Positions 15,028 through 22,852 of a stretch of 56,688 nt of DNA are shown here, piece by piece (the stretch's first letter is position 1; each line of letters opens with the position of its first letter). Below the pieces are notes generated by a model. The model ran no database searches. It was not told where the DNA came from and saw nothing but the letters and a program-made list of their open reading frames with translations. Source of the stretch: Methanobacteriota archaeon (lineage in GTDB: Archaea > Thermoplasmatota > Poseidoniia > Poseidoniales > Thalassarchaeaceae); contig WTHQ01000020.1 in NCBI GenBank assembly GCA_011523055.1, forward strand, positions 23,426 through 80,113, read 5' to 3'. Position numbers and translations under genes: made by a program.

Positions 15028-16784
15028 TTTCCATCCGTCCTGCTTGGGTTGCTTGCTCTTTCGATGACCTCCACCTCCACTACTCCGTCTGCAAGGCGCA
15101 TCCTGACGAGATCTCCCGTGTTGATGTTCGAAGTTGGATCGAAATCGAAGCCATGTCCGTACGGCGTAGCATGAAGAGACGCTGCTGGAAGGGTGAGGGG
15201 ACAGACGTCGCGGTTTAGGATCCCCTTCGGGCCAACGCCATGATAATTCATTCCCATAAGTACGTAGGGGGCCACAGTGGATCCTGATCCTTTCGGGTAA
15301 ACCACTATTTTTCCGGCCATTGATTGGCCCTCTAGAGGATGGCCCTTCTCGATAATGACGCCCGTCTCGGGGTCTACATACCCCAGGTAAGTTATGGGCA
15401 CATCGGTTGAGACTGCCCTTGCTGTTACGTCAAAGGACTCTTGGCTGGGCAAACCTGTTCCAACCATTTTTTCAGATTCGATCGTCGATTTCTTCTCCAA
15501 CCTGTGCTGCTTGGATTTTACCTTGTTCAACACGGGTCTGGGCCCCACTGAGAGCTCAGGGTCGAATGCATGTGCGATACAGTCCGGTATCCTTGCAACA
15601 CTGGTTGGCATTGAGTTCAATCCACTCTTGAGATAGTGTTCGGCTTTCATTGAGTTTGTTAGGATGTGATTGTACCGTTTCCTGTTGTACGGAGTTACTT
15701 CGGGGCATGTGTCCTTCAGAAGCAGGGCTCCAGCCTCCTCGAGAATGTCAAGAGATCCGTCTAAGCTCAAAACCTCATGGTTCCTCGATGACGTGAAGAC
15801 CCATAACCGGTTATCGGGTATTCTCTGACCGAGCTCGACTCTGCCGCGGACCTCTGCAACAACTGATCTGACCTCTCCAATGCTAGCCTGGGGACAGCCA
15901 ATTACGACCAGGTCCACCGTCCCCTTGGGCCCCAGCCTGTCATATGCGCCCTGAAGGTCCTCAGATGTGAATTCGACGAGCCCGAGGTAGCCCTCGTTTG
16001 AGGGTTGGGGGGATATGCCGTCGAGCCAAAGCATGGGGCATCCGAAATTAGCTGCCGCCGCCGTCAATGCCTTGCGCTTTTCGAAGGAGATGCTCTTTCC
16101 GAGCCCGGAGATAAACGGCATGGGTCCGAAGGGAATATCCCAGCCAGGTTGAATCTGGCTGCCTATCCAGTCTCCAAGTATTGAGAAATCAGTCTCGGAA
16201 TGGAGTTCGCAGTTCACATTGACATGCAGGTTAGGGACTCTATTCCCTTCTAAGTGAAGCCCCCACATGGGGGCCCAACCAGTCAGTGCAGTTGACAAAG
16301 CGGATAGGCCCGATTCCCGATTTGTGACAAGGTTCGTGTATGTATTTGCAAAGCAAACCGCGTTTGATTCAGCCCAACAGCCAATCCCGTCTGGGGCCTC
16401 ATTCGGATGGTCGTAGGGAGTGCATGACAGCGTAGTTTCGATCCCCATTTCCCAGTATGCAGAAATTATCTCTGTCTGCAGCCTAAGGAAGTCAGGGAAA
16501 TCAATTCCCATTCTTTCGAATTGGGATGAGTCGCACCCTGCGGAGTTCAACGTAGTGGGAATGGCCACTTTCGCTTCTGAATCAGAGGACAGGTCTGCAA
16601 GAAACCTCCTCAACCCGATTCCCCCTGTGATTACCGAAACACCTGAGACGTGTGCACTGACCGCTTTCGTGAAATGCTCAGCGCCCGCTACGTACCCTAG
16701 ATCGGTGACTAATCTCGCAGCCTTCTGCTTTGTAGGGCCCAGCTCACCTGCTAGCATGTTCCGCAGCTCTGCTGGGACCTCCAT
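15024..16784 (-). CDS. aconitase X, fused large and small domains; candidate phosphomevalonate dehydratase
   Basis: Aconitase-X family, with the DUF521 catalytic and DUF126 swivelling parts in one chain. In archaea this family includes phosphomevalonate dehydratase, which makes trans-anhydromevalonate 5-phosphate in the modified mevalonate pathway. Start ATG 16784 (MEVPAELRNMLAGELG, 586 aa) fits the family N-terminus and sits below a TATA-like box. Fe-S ligand candidates are Cys in ETTLSCTPYD, VVIGCPQAS and LLKDTCPEV. The C-terminal part shows the swivelling-domain Ser region KIVVYPKGSGSTVAPYVL. Archaeal versions are commonly two genes, so the fusion is notable. Mevalonate kinase in the same window supports the lipid role, but hydro-lyase action on another substrate (e.g. 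a hydroxyproline derivative) cannot be excluded. It is the first gene of the long operon and is coupled to tgtA. Confidence 0.8.
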   Translation of the reverse strand: MEVPAELRNMLAGELGPTKQKAARLVTDLGYVAGAEHFTKAVSAHVSGVSVITGGIGLRRFLADLSSDSEAKVAIPTTLNSAGCDSSQFERMGIDFPDFLRLQTEIISAYWEMGIETTLSCTPYDHPNEAPDGIGCWAESNAVCFANTYTNLVTNRESGLSALSTALTGWAPMWGLHLEGNRVPNLHVNVNCELHSETDFSILGDWIGSQIQPGWDIPFGPMPFISGLGKSISFEKRKALTAAAANFGCPMLWLDGISPQPSNEGYLGLVEFTSEDLQGAYDRLGPKGTVDLVVIGCPQASIGEVRSVVAEVRGRVELGQRIPDNRLWVFTSSRNHEVLSLDGSLDILEEAGALLLKDTCPEVTPYNRKRYNHILTNSMKAEHYLKSGLNSMPTSVARIPDCIAHAFDPELSVGPRPVLNKVKSKQHRLEKKSTIESEKMVGTGLPSQESFDVTARAVSTDVPITYLGYVDPETGVIIEKGHPLEGQSMAGKIVVYPKGSGSTVAPYVLMGMNYHGVGPKGILNRDVCPLTLPAASLHATPYGHGFDFDPTSNINTGDLVRMRLADGVVEVEVIERASNPSRTDGK

Positions 16785-16810
16785 GGTGTGTCTGACATGG
16801 TGGCAGGAGA

Positions 16811-16820
16811 TCAATATAGG
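16811..16820 (-). promoter_or_regulatory. putative TATA box for the aconitase X operon
   Basis: CCTATATTGA on the minus strand, centred about 31 nt upstream of ATG 16784, in the short region separating this operon from the divergent bcp gene. The position fits an archaeal promoter giving a leaderless or nearly leaderless transcript. Confidence 0.4.
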
Positions 16821-16871
16821 GTTCCTTGGAGCCGTACGAGGCTTCATTTGGCTGGGTTAGCACGGCAGCGC

Positions 16872-17354
16872 ATGCTAGAGCCAGGCCAGAAGGCACCGAT
16901 GTTCACCGCCAAAACGCAGAATGACGAGGAGGTTTCTCTTCAGGAGGTTCTCTCGAGTGGAAGTGGGCTTGTCCTATTCTTCTACCCCAAGGATAGCACG
17001 CCTGGGTGCACAACGGAGGCATGTGATTTCAGAGACGCGTTTGTAGAATTCAGGGAGGCGGGATACCAAATTCTAGGGGTTTCCAAGGATTCGGCGCGTT
17101 CACATCAGAAATTCATGGAAAATAACAAACTCCAGTACGACCTGATAGTAGATTCTGACCTATCTCTCCAAGAAGCGTATGGAGTTTGGCAGGAGAAAAC
17201 AAACTATGGGAAGACATACATGGGAACTGTTAGGTCAACGTTTGTAATCGAAAGTAACGGCATATTGTCCGTCGCGAACTACAACGTCCGTGCAAACGGT
17301 CACGTCGATCGGCTGTCGAAGGAACTGGGTATTTCCTCCTCCGACAGCGAGTGA
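16872..17354 (+). CDS. bcp: Bcp/PrxQ-type peroxiredoxin
   Basis: Thiol peroxidase that reduces hydrogen peroxide and organic hydroperoxides using thioredoxin-like donors. Start ATG 16872 (MLEPGQKAPMFTAK, 160 aa) matches the family; the frame upstream lacks homology and overlaps the divergent operon promoter. The active site is FFYPKDSTPGCTTEACDFRD, with peroxidatic Cys in GCT and the second Cys five residues later, as in atypical two-Cys Bcp enzymes. The resolving-side segments ILGVSKDSARSHQKF and VRSTFVIESNGIL follow. A thioredoxin reductase at the right end of the window could belong to its reductant chain, though they are not linked. The stop is one base before the next gene's GTG. Confidence 0.92.
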   Translation: MLEPGQKAPMFTAKTQNDEEVSLQEVLSSGSGLVLFFYPKDSTPGCTTEACDFRDAFVEFREAGYQILGVSKDSARSHQKFMENNKLQYDLIVDSDLSLQEAYGVWQEKTNYGKTYMGTVRSTFVIESNGILSVANYNVRANGHVDRLSKELGISSSDSE

Positions 17355-17355
17355 G

Positions 17356-18207
17356 GTGCGGCAATTGATCGAACAAGACAAAGAGGCAATCGAAGGCTTC
17401 CTCAAGAAGTGCGTTGAGTACGCCGACCTATCAATACAGAGGAAAATGGAGAGGGGCGATCCCGAGGCCGAGATATCAGGGTGGAAATCCTACAGAGAAT
17501 TCACGGCCTATTCCATATCCGAACTGAAGTCCGGCAAACTTGATGATTGGCTGGAGGGCGAGGGGGCTGAGGCTCTTCCCCATGGATCTGCATGCTTACA
17601 AACTGGATACTCGAAAGAGGTCTTTTCCGAAATGCAGCACACTAGAAGGGTGGACCTACTGGGATCGAACATGGGGCCCCGTCCAGTTTTTCTTGTAGGG
17701 ACCGAAAGTCCAGCAGGCGTCCAAAATCTTGCTCCGATGTCATCAATCAGCGTCTTGTCCAATTCACCACCTTTGATATCAATGAGCGTCTCACAGAACC
17801 GTGGAGGGCGCGTGAGGGACACGCTCCTCAATATCCGGGAAGGGGGGGTTGGGTGCAAAGTTTCCATACACTGCCTTAGGGGGGACATAGCAAACGCCAG
17901 AGATGTCAACGCTGCAGCTAAGGACGTGCCAAGGGACGTAAGTGAGTGGAGCTTGGTTTCCGGCTCGCCAATCTCCGATCCTTCAGGGGACCTGCTTTCC
18001 ACAGCGATAGCGACCATATCTGCAGAGGTGGTTGAGTTGAGGCAGCTACCCGATTCCAGTAAGGCGTTCCTGGTGATAATGCGAGCAAACTCAATATTCG
18101 CTATTCCAGATTCTGATAAGCCGATGTCCAGACTTGTTCAAGTCAGTAATGGGGTCCTATCTGGCAGCGCAAGCGGTTCGAATTGGAAATTCAACCTAGA
18201 TTGGTGA
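17356..18207 (+). CDS. flavin reductase-like (FMN-binding split barrel) protein
   Basis: 283 residues from GTG 17356, immediately after the bcp stop; TTG 17365 is an alternative. An N-terminal helical region of about 110 residues with no recognised domain precedes the flavoredoxin-type split barrel. The barrel is recognised by GPRPVFLVGTESPAGVQNLA, APMSSISVLSNSPPLISMSV and the VRDTLLNIREGG segment, which in this family form the FMN-binding surface. Relatives reduce FMN with NAD(P)H or carry bound FMN for electron transfer. Being next to a peroxiredoxin suggests a redox or oxidative-stress role; this is inferred. Its 3' end overlaps the convergent sepF by 12 nt. Confidence 0.72.
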   Translation: MRQLIEQDKEAIEGFLKKCVEYADLSIQRKMERGDPEAEISGWKSYREFTAYSISELKSGKLDDWLEGEGAEALPHGSACLQTGYSKEVFSEMQHTRRVDLLGSNMGPRPVFLVGTESPAGVQNLAPMSSISVLSNSPPLISMSVSQNRGGRVRDTLLNIREGGVGCKVSIHCLRGDIANARDVNAAAKDVPRDVSEWSLVSGSPISDPSGDLLSTAIATISAEVVELRQLPDSSKAFLVIMRANSIFAIPDSDKPMSRLVQVSNGVLSGSASGSNWKFNLDW

Positions 18208-18672
18208 CGAGACCTCGTCTCGCTCCTCCCTCCAAACAGCCGTCCCAAGAGAGTGCTGTTTCTGATCCACCCTGACCCCTGTGCCGGGGACTACTATCAG
18301 GCAGCCCTCAGGGTCTATCTTGAAGGCTGGCTTACCGATGTTGTTCGCGAGGTCTGCGATCCTTTTCCTGAGTGCCCTCCGTTGGGTATCAACGTGCAGA
18401 AGGTCATGCAAGTCGATGATCAGAGTTCTACCTTGGATCATTGATTTTTCAAGTTCCTTCAAATCGAGTCTAAATCTGTCATTAGGTCTGAAGTAACTCA
18501 CAGATCTGCTCTTTCTTGGCATTTGGCGGTTTGTCCGCTCGGACCACATGGCGGAGTCCAGTTGGTGAAACGGTTGGCTTGGCGTGACTTCTCCTTGGAG
18601 GCTGAGGGAGATTTGGTTGGCTCTTTCCTCTGAGTGGTCCGGAAGGCCGAGTATGCGATGCAGCCACTTCAC
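18196..18672 (-). CDS. sepF: SepF-like cell division protein
   Basis: 158 residues from GTG 18672. SepF in archaea anchors FtsZ to the membrane. The N-terminus MKWLHRILGLP is short, basic and amphipathic, like the SepF membrane-targeting helix, and is followed by a polar linker of about 45 residues. The C-terminal domain SVSYFRPNDRF, LKELEKSMIQGRTLIIDLHDL, ALRKRIADLANNIG, KIDPEGCLIVVPGTGVRV follows the strand-helix-strand order of the SepF/DUF552 core. Identification is by pattern and order, with low sequence identity expected. It begins 17 nt after the stop of the giant PKD surface protein, so the two are likely cotranscribed. No ftsZ is in the window. Confidence 0.62.
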   Translation of the reverse strand: MKWLHRILGLPDHSEERANQISLSLQGEVTPSQPFHQLDSAMWSERTNRQMPRKSRSVSYFRPNDRFRLDLKELEKSMIQGRTLIIDLHDLLHVDTQRRALRKRIADLANNIGKPAFKIDPEGCLIVVPGTGVRVDQKQHSLGTAVWREERDEVSSPI

Positions 18673-18689
18673 GTGCGCCGATACCGGCC

Positions 18690-21600
18690 CTACTCAATCA
18701 GTTCTTCCCTCAGTGATCTAGACAACTCATCCAGTTCAGGGGTCTGGGCGCGGGCGCCAGACTGTCCTTGTGAGCCGTAGAGTTTCTCGGCGAGTTCCTC
18801 CATTGAATCCCTTATTGGGTCATCATTCACCACCTCTCTCGAGATCGGTTTTGGATCGCTGGGTGACATGGGTTTCTTCGACCGACTGGGCCTTCGTGGT
18901 AGGCCGATCGTATCGTCCCCAGATGAGGCCCCCCTACGTCGGAAGATCGTGGCTGCCCCCAACAAGGCCACTATCAGTATTCCTGCCGAGGCGATCAATA
19001 CGCCCATGGGCTGGGGTGCGGGGTCTACTCTGATCACGATGTCAAAATTCGTTGTCTCGGTTCCGTCGCTGACCAATAGTCGCACGGTTCTAGCCCCATC
19101 ATCGGCAAAGGCGACCTGGATAGAATAGCCCACCATATCCCTATCATTGCCCGGGTCCCCATCCCCATCAGAGTCGGAGTCAGTATCCAAGTCCCAGGCA
19201 TAGTTGAGAAATGGCAGATCCGAGGGGGTGTCGGTTGACCCAGTTGCAGATAGAATGACTAGATCCCCCTCAACTATTGTTTCACTCGAGGATTCGCCTG
19301 CAGCGATCGGTGGTTTGTTTTTGATCGTGATCGGGATCTCGACAGAGACGGTTGACCCATCATCGTCAGTGGCATGGAGCAGGATGGTATCCGGAGACAG
19401 GGACGAGTCACCCCATGCAAATACGAAATTAGGGCCCTCGTAGTCGCAATCATCATCCATTAGGCCAGATCCTGAGGAGTCCGATCCTAGATCCAAGTCC
19501 CAACAAACTGTCATCGTCTCAAGGTCAGTCAGTGTGTCCCTGATTGTTGCCGAAAGGGAGATCTGAGAGTCCTCGAAGACAGGCAGGGGCGGTGATATTG
19601 GATCGATTGACGGTGGCAAGTTTGTCACCTCTATTGGGATTGTGAAAACACCGGTAGTTGCGTCGTCATTGTCAAATGCCTCGAAGGCCAGTAGGTGGAA
19701 TCCGGATTTCGAAAAACTGTGTTCGATTTCGAAATCCGGACCATAGTCCTCTATGGCCAACGCAGGGAGGATGTCCGCATCTGGGCGCCATATCGCTCTG
19801 AGAGAATCCATATCGCCATCGGTGTCATCGACTTTCGCAGTAAATCTCAGGCTCTCCCCCTCGTTGATGGAATACAGGCCTCGTGAGTCTGCAGAGAGTC
19901 GATTCGGACCCATCCAAACATGTAGGTTTACTAGCTCAGGGGGGGCGTTCAACACCACGACAGTGGAATTGGCATTGGTAGAGGCCCCATCGTCATCAGT
20001 CGCAGTGACCGTGGCGGTGTAAGAGCCCTCTGAATCGGGTGTGAATGTGCATGAGGTGGTGATCCTGCCCTCCAAGCAAGGCTCGTCCCAAAGGATGCTG
20101 ATGGGGGAAGATGGGGTGGTGGTGTCCATGTCCCCATAAGTTGCAAGTGTCAGCGTAACTTGTTCACCAATTACGATTGATTCTGTTGGCTGGGATATGG
20201 AAATTTCAGGGGGCCTGTTGAGTATCTCAATTGATGAGGATGTTTCTGTGGTGTCACCCTCATTGTCCGTGACCGTCAGCATTATGGAAAATATTCCATT
20301 ATCGGACCAGCTATGATTTTGTAGGCACCCGCTCAGCGTTAGGTTCGTGCCACCGGGGGTTTCGATATCAATCCTGCAATTGATGTCCCCGCCATCCGGA
20401 TCAAATGATGATGTGGCATCTATTACAACGTCTGAGTGTGTCATTTGGCTTTCCAAGACGTCTATGGCCGCATATGGTAGTCTACCCACATACAGGAATA
20501 CTTCTGTGATGTCATTTGTGGGGTTGTCGTCTGATGGATCTGCCTCCAGTACGAAAGATATCAGTTCGGACCCAACTGTCTCTGGCACAAGCCATTGGAA
20601 GACCGAGATAAATGACTCCGAGGGCGAGAGGAGGGGAAATGACTGGACGCCGATGGTGCCAGTCCCTGCATGAGACGTGATTGTGCCGCCGGGGGAGCTC
20701 CTAAGTCCTCCGTTAGTTATCGGGACGGTGATGGTCAACAAGTCCCCGGGAACAGAATTGAACGGGGCTGAGATGGACTCAACGACCCCGCTCCTGTTTC
20801 TCTGGAACGAGATGGATGATGAGTCGATGCCCAAGTCAATGTCGAAGATATCGGGATCCAAGGTTACTGTGGATACGCCGATGTGGTCTGTGCTTCCAAT
20901 TCTGGCTACGATCCCATGTGACCCATGTTCGCCAACAACCTCGGAGTCATCGCCCTCTGATCCGTAGTTTAGGGTCGTAAACGCAGACCCATTGGCCTCG
21001 GTGGTCAGTGTCTGAACCTCGCCAAGGGGGCCGTATCTCAATTCGATTGTTTGACCTGCCAAAGGCATGCCACTGGCATCACTTGCATTTACCCACACAG
21101 GGGATACGAAGTCATATGGGGCAAGGGGGTATTGGGGCCGGACCTCGATGACGTAAGGTCGAGCAGATAGTGCGGAGTAGTCAATTTCGTGCTTGGCCAT
21201 GAGTCCCAGAGTAACTTCATTCAGGGTCACTACATCGTTTTTCATGGAGTCACAATGCCATCCATATCCTACTACGCTGCCATTCACGTCAGTGGATGTA
21301 ACGTTGTAGCTCACTGAGCACCCCGATTGAGAGACCCCGGGGTATCCGGCTTGTACGACAGTAGACGTAGTCTCCACCTGCTCGCTTGTGGGCTGGGGAA
21401 TGGAGACGTAGCTTGAGCTGCCTGAGTACGTGGTGTTCACGGTGTAATTGTTTACCCAGGAGTCTCCTACTCTCAGCGGAAAATCATGCCTCTCCAGTGG
21501 CGGCCAGTACTCGTTGGAAGCGGTGATGGAGGCTATGTCACAGGAAATTAGCCAACAAATCCAACTAAACGCTGGATCGAACTCAATGTCGATCGTGGCC

Positions 21601-22052
21601 GTTTGAGAGATCACGGCCATGTCGCTCACGCGGATTAGCGAGGTTGTGTCCATTTCCACGACGACATCGCCGTTCTGGCCTTCGAGTTGGATGTTGTTGG
21701 CCCTGTAGTCCCCCGTACCTGCTACAGTGTAAGCGAGAGTTTGGACTCCGCCCACATCGACCAGTGTGAGGCTATCCACTTGGACGTCCAAGCTTCCTGT
21801 AAGGGTGTTGACGTTTGTGGATACGCCGCTGTTGACTATGAAATCATACACATCCAGCTCTCCAGAGTAGACCCATCGATCATTTATTTTCCACGAAGGA
21901 ACATCGACGACGGAGTTTGGGGGTACGGTCGAAAATGAATCTGGATCTTGTGGCAATACCCTCTCAAAATCCTGAAGGGGTGTGATCGAAACCAGAATTA
22001 GGACCAGTCCGGCAGATATCGCACCGAATCTGGTATTCGAGTTCGGTTTCAT
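18690..22052 (-). CDS. giant PKD/CARDB surface protein with C-terminal membrane anchor
   Basis: 1120 residues. A signal-type N-terminus (ISAGLVLILVSITPL) is followed by a region of about 270 residues specific to this group. An Ig-like segment near 310-370 comes next (PLAGQTIELRYGPLGEVQT), then a CARDB-like domain near 420-520 (SEPSDDNPTNDITE-type end), and at least five PKD/Ig repeats recognisable by DATSSFDPDGGD, TVTDNEGD, TATDDDGA, ATDDDGS and LSATGSTDTPSD. One TM helix (MGVLIASAGILIVALLGAATIF) precedes a cytoplasmic tail of about 95 residues ending in LSRSLREELIE. Most of the chain is extracellular and acidic. The conserved-looking cytoplasmic tail and the adjacent sepF suggest it could link envelope and division machinery; this is inference. 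It follows tbp by 40 nt. Confidence 0.8.
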   Translation of the reverse strand: MKPNSNTRFGAISAGLVLILVSITPLQDFERVLPQDPDSFSTVPPNSVVDVPSWKINDRWVYSGELDVYDFIVNSGVSTNVNTLTGSLDVQVDSLTLVDVGGVQTLAYTVAGTGDYRANNIQLEGQNGDVVVEMDTTSLIRVSDMAVISQTATIDIEFDPAFSWICWLISCDIASITASNEYWPPLERHDFPLRVGDSWVNNYTVNTTYSGSSSYVSIPQPTSEQVETTSTVVQAGYPGVSQSGCSVSYNVTSTDVNGSVVGYGWHCDSMKNDVVTLNEVTLGLMAKHEIDYSALSARPYVIEVRPQYPLAPYDFVSPVWVNASDASGMPLAGQTIELRYGPLGEVQTLTTEANGSAFTTLNYGSEGDDSEVVGEHGSHGIVARIGSTDHIGVSTVTLDPDIFDIDLGIDSSSISFQRNRSGVVESISAPFNSVPGDLLTITVPITNGGLRSSPGGTITSHAGTGTIGVQSFPLLSPSESFISVFQWLVPETVGSELISFVLEADPSDDNPTNDITEVFLYVGRLPYAAIDVLESQMTHSDVVIDATSSFDPDGGDINCRIDIETPGGTNLTLSGCLQNHSWSDNGIFSIMLTVTDNEGDTTETSSSIEILNRPPEISISQPTESIVIGEQVTLTLATYGDMDTTTPSSPISILWDEPCLEGRITTSCTFTPDSEGSYTATVTATDDDGASTNANSTVVVLNAPPELVNLHVWMGPNRLSADSRGLYSINEGESLRFTAKVDDTDGDMDSLRAIWRPDADILPALAIEDYGPDFEIEHSFSKSGFHLLAFEAFDNDDATTGVFTIPIEVTNLPPSIDPISPPLPVFEDSQISLSATIRDTLTDLETMTVCWDLDLGSDSSGSGLMDDDCDYEGPNFVFAWGDSSLSPDTILLHATDDDGSTVSVEIPITIKNKPPIAAGESSSETIVEGDLVILSATGSTDTPSDLPFLNYAWDLDTDSDSDGDGDPGNDRDMVGYSIQVAFADDGARTVRLLVSDGTETTNFDIVIRVDPAPQPMGVLIASAGILIVALLGAATIFRRRGASSGDDTIGLPRRPSRSKKPMSPSDPKPISREVVNDDPIRDSMEELAEKLYGSQGQSGARAQTPELDELSRSLREELIE

Positions 22053-22092
22053 AGTTGCTCTAGGACTATTGATCTAATCAACTGTTGTGTGA

Positions 22093-22809
22093 TCAAAGCA
22101 AATCAGCGAGTTCGTCTTGGATGAATTGTACGGCTTCCAAGATCTCGTCCTTCCGCCTTGCTCCTGTAATCACCATCTTGCCGCTTCCAAAGATCAGGCA
22201 GACGACGCGGGGGAAGTCCAGTCGATAGATGAGGCCAGGGAATTGTTCTGGCTCGTATTCGACTTTGTCAAACGGCAGGTGGAAGGTAAGGTTGTTCAGG
22301 TTCAGTTTCCGAGGCATTGTTGCCAAGGGCTCCCCCTGTTTGATGCCCCTAATTCTTGAGTCTTCTGCTTCGATTTCTTCGTCGGTTGCAGGCCTAATTT
22401 CCCCTCCATCAAGATCGATAACACGAGTGTTGATGTCATCCATCTTTGCGGTGCCGTCATAGTCCTCCGGGTAGTGTAGCGCGTAGGTAGCGACCATGTT
22501 CTGGACTTCGATTTTTACATCCTCGACCTCCCATGTGTCTATCCCTGCCGCCCTTAGGTCACCAATCATTCTCGTGATGCCCTCTTGTATGTTTTCCTCG
22601 TTCTTTCCTCCGGTGCAAACCGCGCGGCCGGATCTGAACATAAGGATCGCCAGCTTGGGGTCAACTACCCTGTAAACGACTCCTGGGAACTGTTCAGGCT
22701 CATACTCGCAGTTGAGTTGGATAGCAATGTCAGGTAGGTCAAGTTCTTCTGCCACTCTTGTTGATGCGACCACGTTTACAACCGTCAGTCGTTCCTCATC
22801 GCTCTTCAT
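22093..22809 (-). CDS. tbp: TATA-box binding protein with a long acidic insertion
   Basis: General transcription factor that binds and bends the promoter TATA box to recruit TFB and RNA polymerase. The two pseudo-repeats are clear: repeat 1 VVNVVAST...EYEPEQFPGVVYRV...LMFRSGRAVCTGGK and repeat 2 VQNMVATY...EYEPEQFPGLIYRL...CLIFGSGKMVITGARR. At 238 residues it is about 50 longer than usual. Aligning the repeats places an extra 54 or so residues, rich in Asp and Glu, at about 113-166, between the first strand and first helix of repeat 2. The rest of that repeat is intact (RKLNLNNLTFHLP). A TATA-like box lies upstream, so TBP could affect its own promoter. mvk precedes it by 43 nt. Confidence 0.95.
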   Translation of the reverse strand: MKSDEERLTVVNVVASTRVAEELDLPDIAIQLNCEYEPEQFPGVVYRVVDPKLAILMFRSGRAVCTGGKNEENIQEGITRMIGDLRAAGIDTWEVEDVKIEVQNMVATYALHYPEDYDGTAKMDDINTRVIDLDGGEIRPATDEEIEAEDSRIRGIKQGEPLATMPRKLNLNNLTFHLPFDKVEYEPEQFPGLIYRLDFPRVVCLIFGSGKMVITGARRKDEILEAVQFIQDELADLL

Positions 22810-22830
22810 AATGCCCCGCGTTTATAGATC

Positions 22831-22840
22831 GTATTTAAGT
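22831..22840 (-). promoter_or_regulatory. putative TATA box for tbp
   Basis: ACTTAAATAC on the minus strand, centred 26 nt upstream of the tbp ATG. It is the cleanest leaderless-promoter arrangement in the window and lies in the 43-nt gap after mvk, so tbp may have its own transcript. A second AT-rich stretch (22821-22826) is too close to the ATG to be the box. Confidence 0.5.
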
Positions 22841-22852
22841 CAGTGCAATCAA

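Noticed and set aside
17508-18017. A 169-codon minus-strand ORF opposite the flavin-reductase gene
   Set aside because: No motifs and a Ser/Pro/Thr-rich translation; the plus-strand frame matches a known fold.
18690-22052. Tandem DNA repeat array within the giant surface protein gene
   Set aside because: The PKD repeats are similar in protein pattern only; the DNA copies are diverged and there is no exact repeat unit or CRISPR-like spacing.
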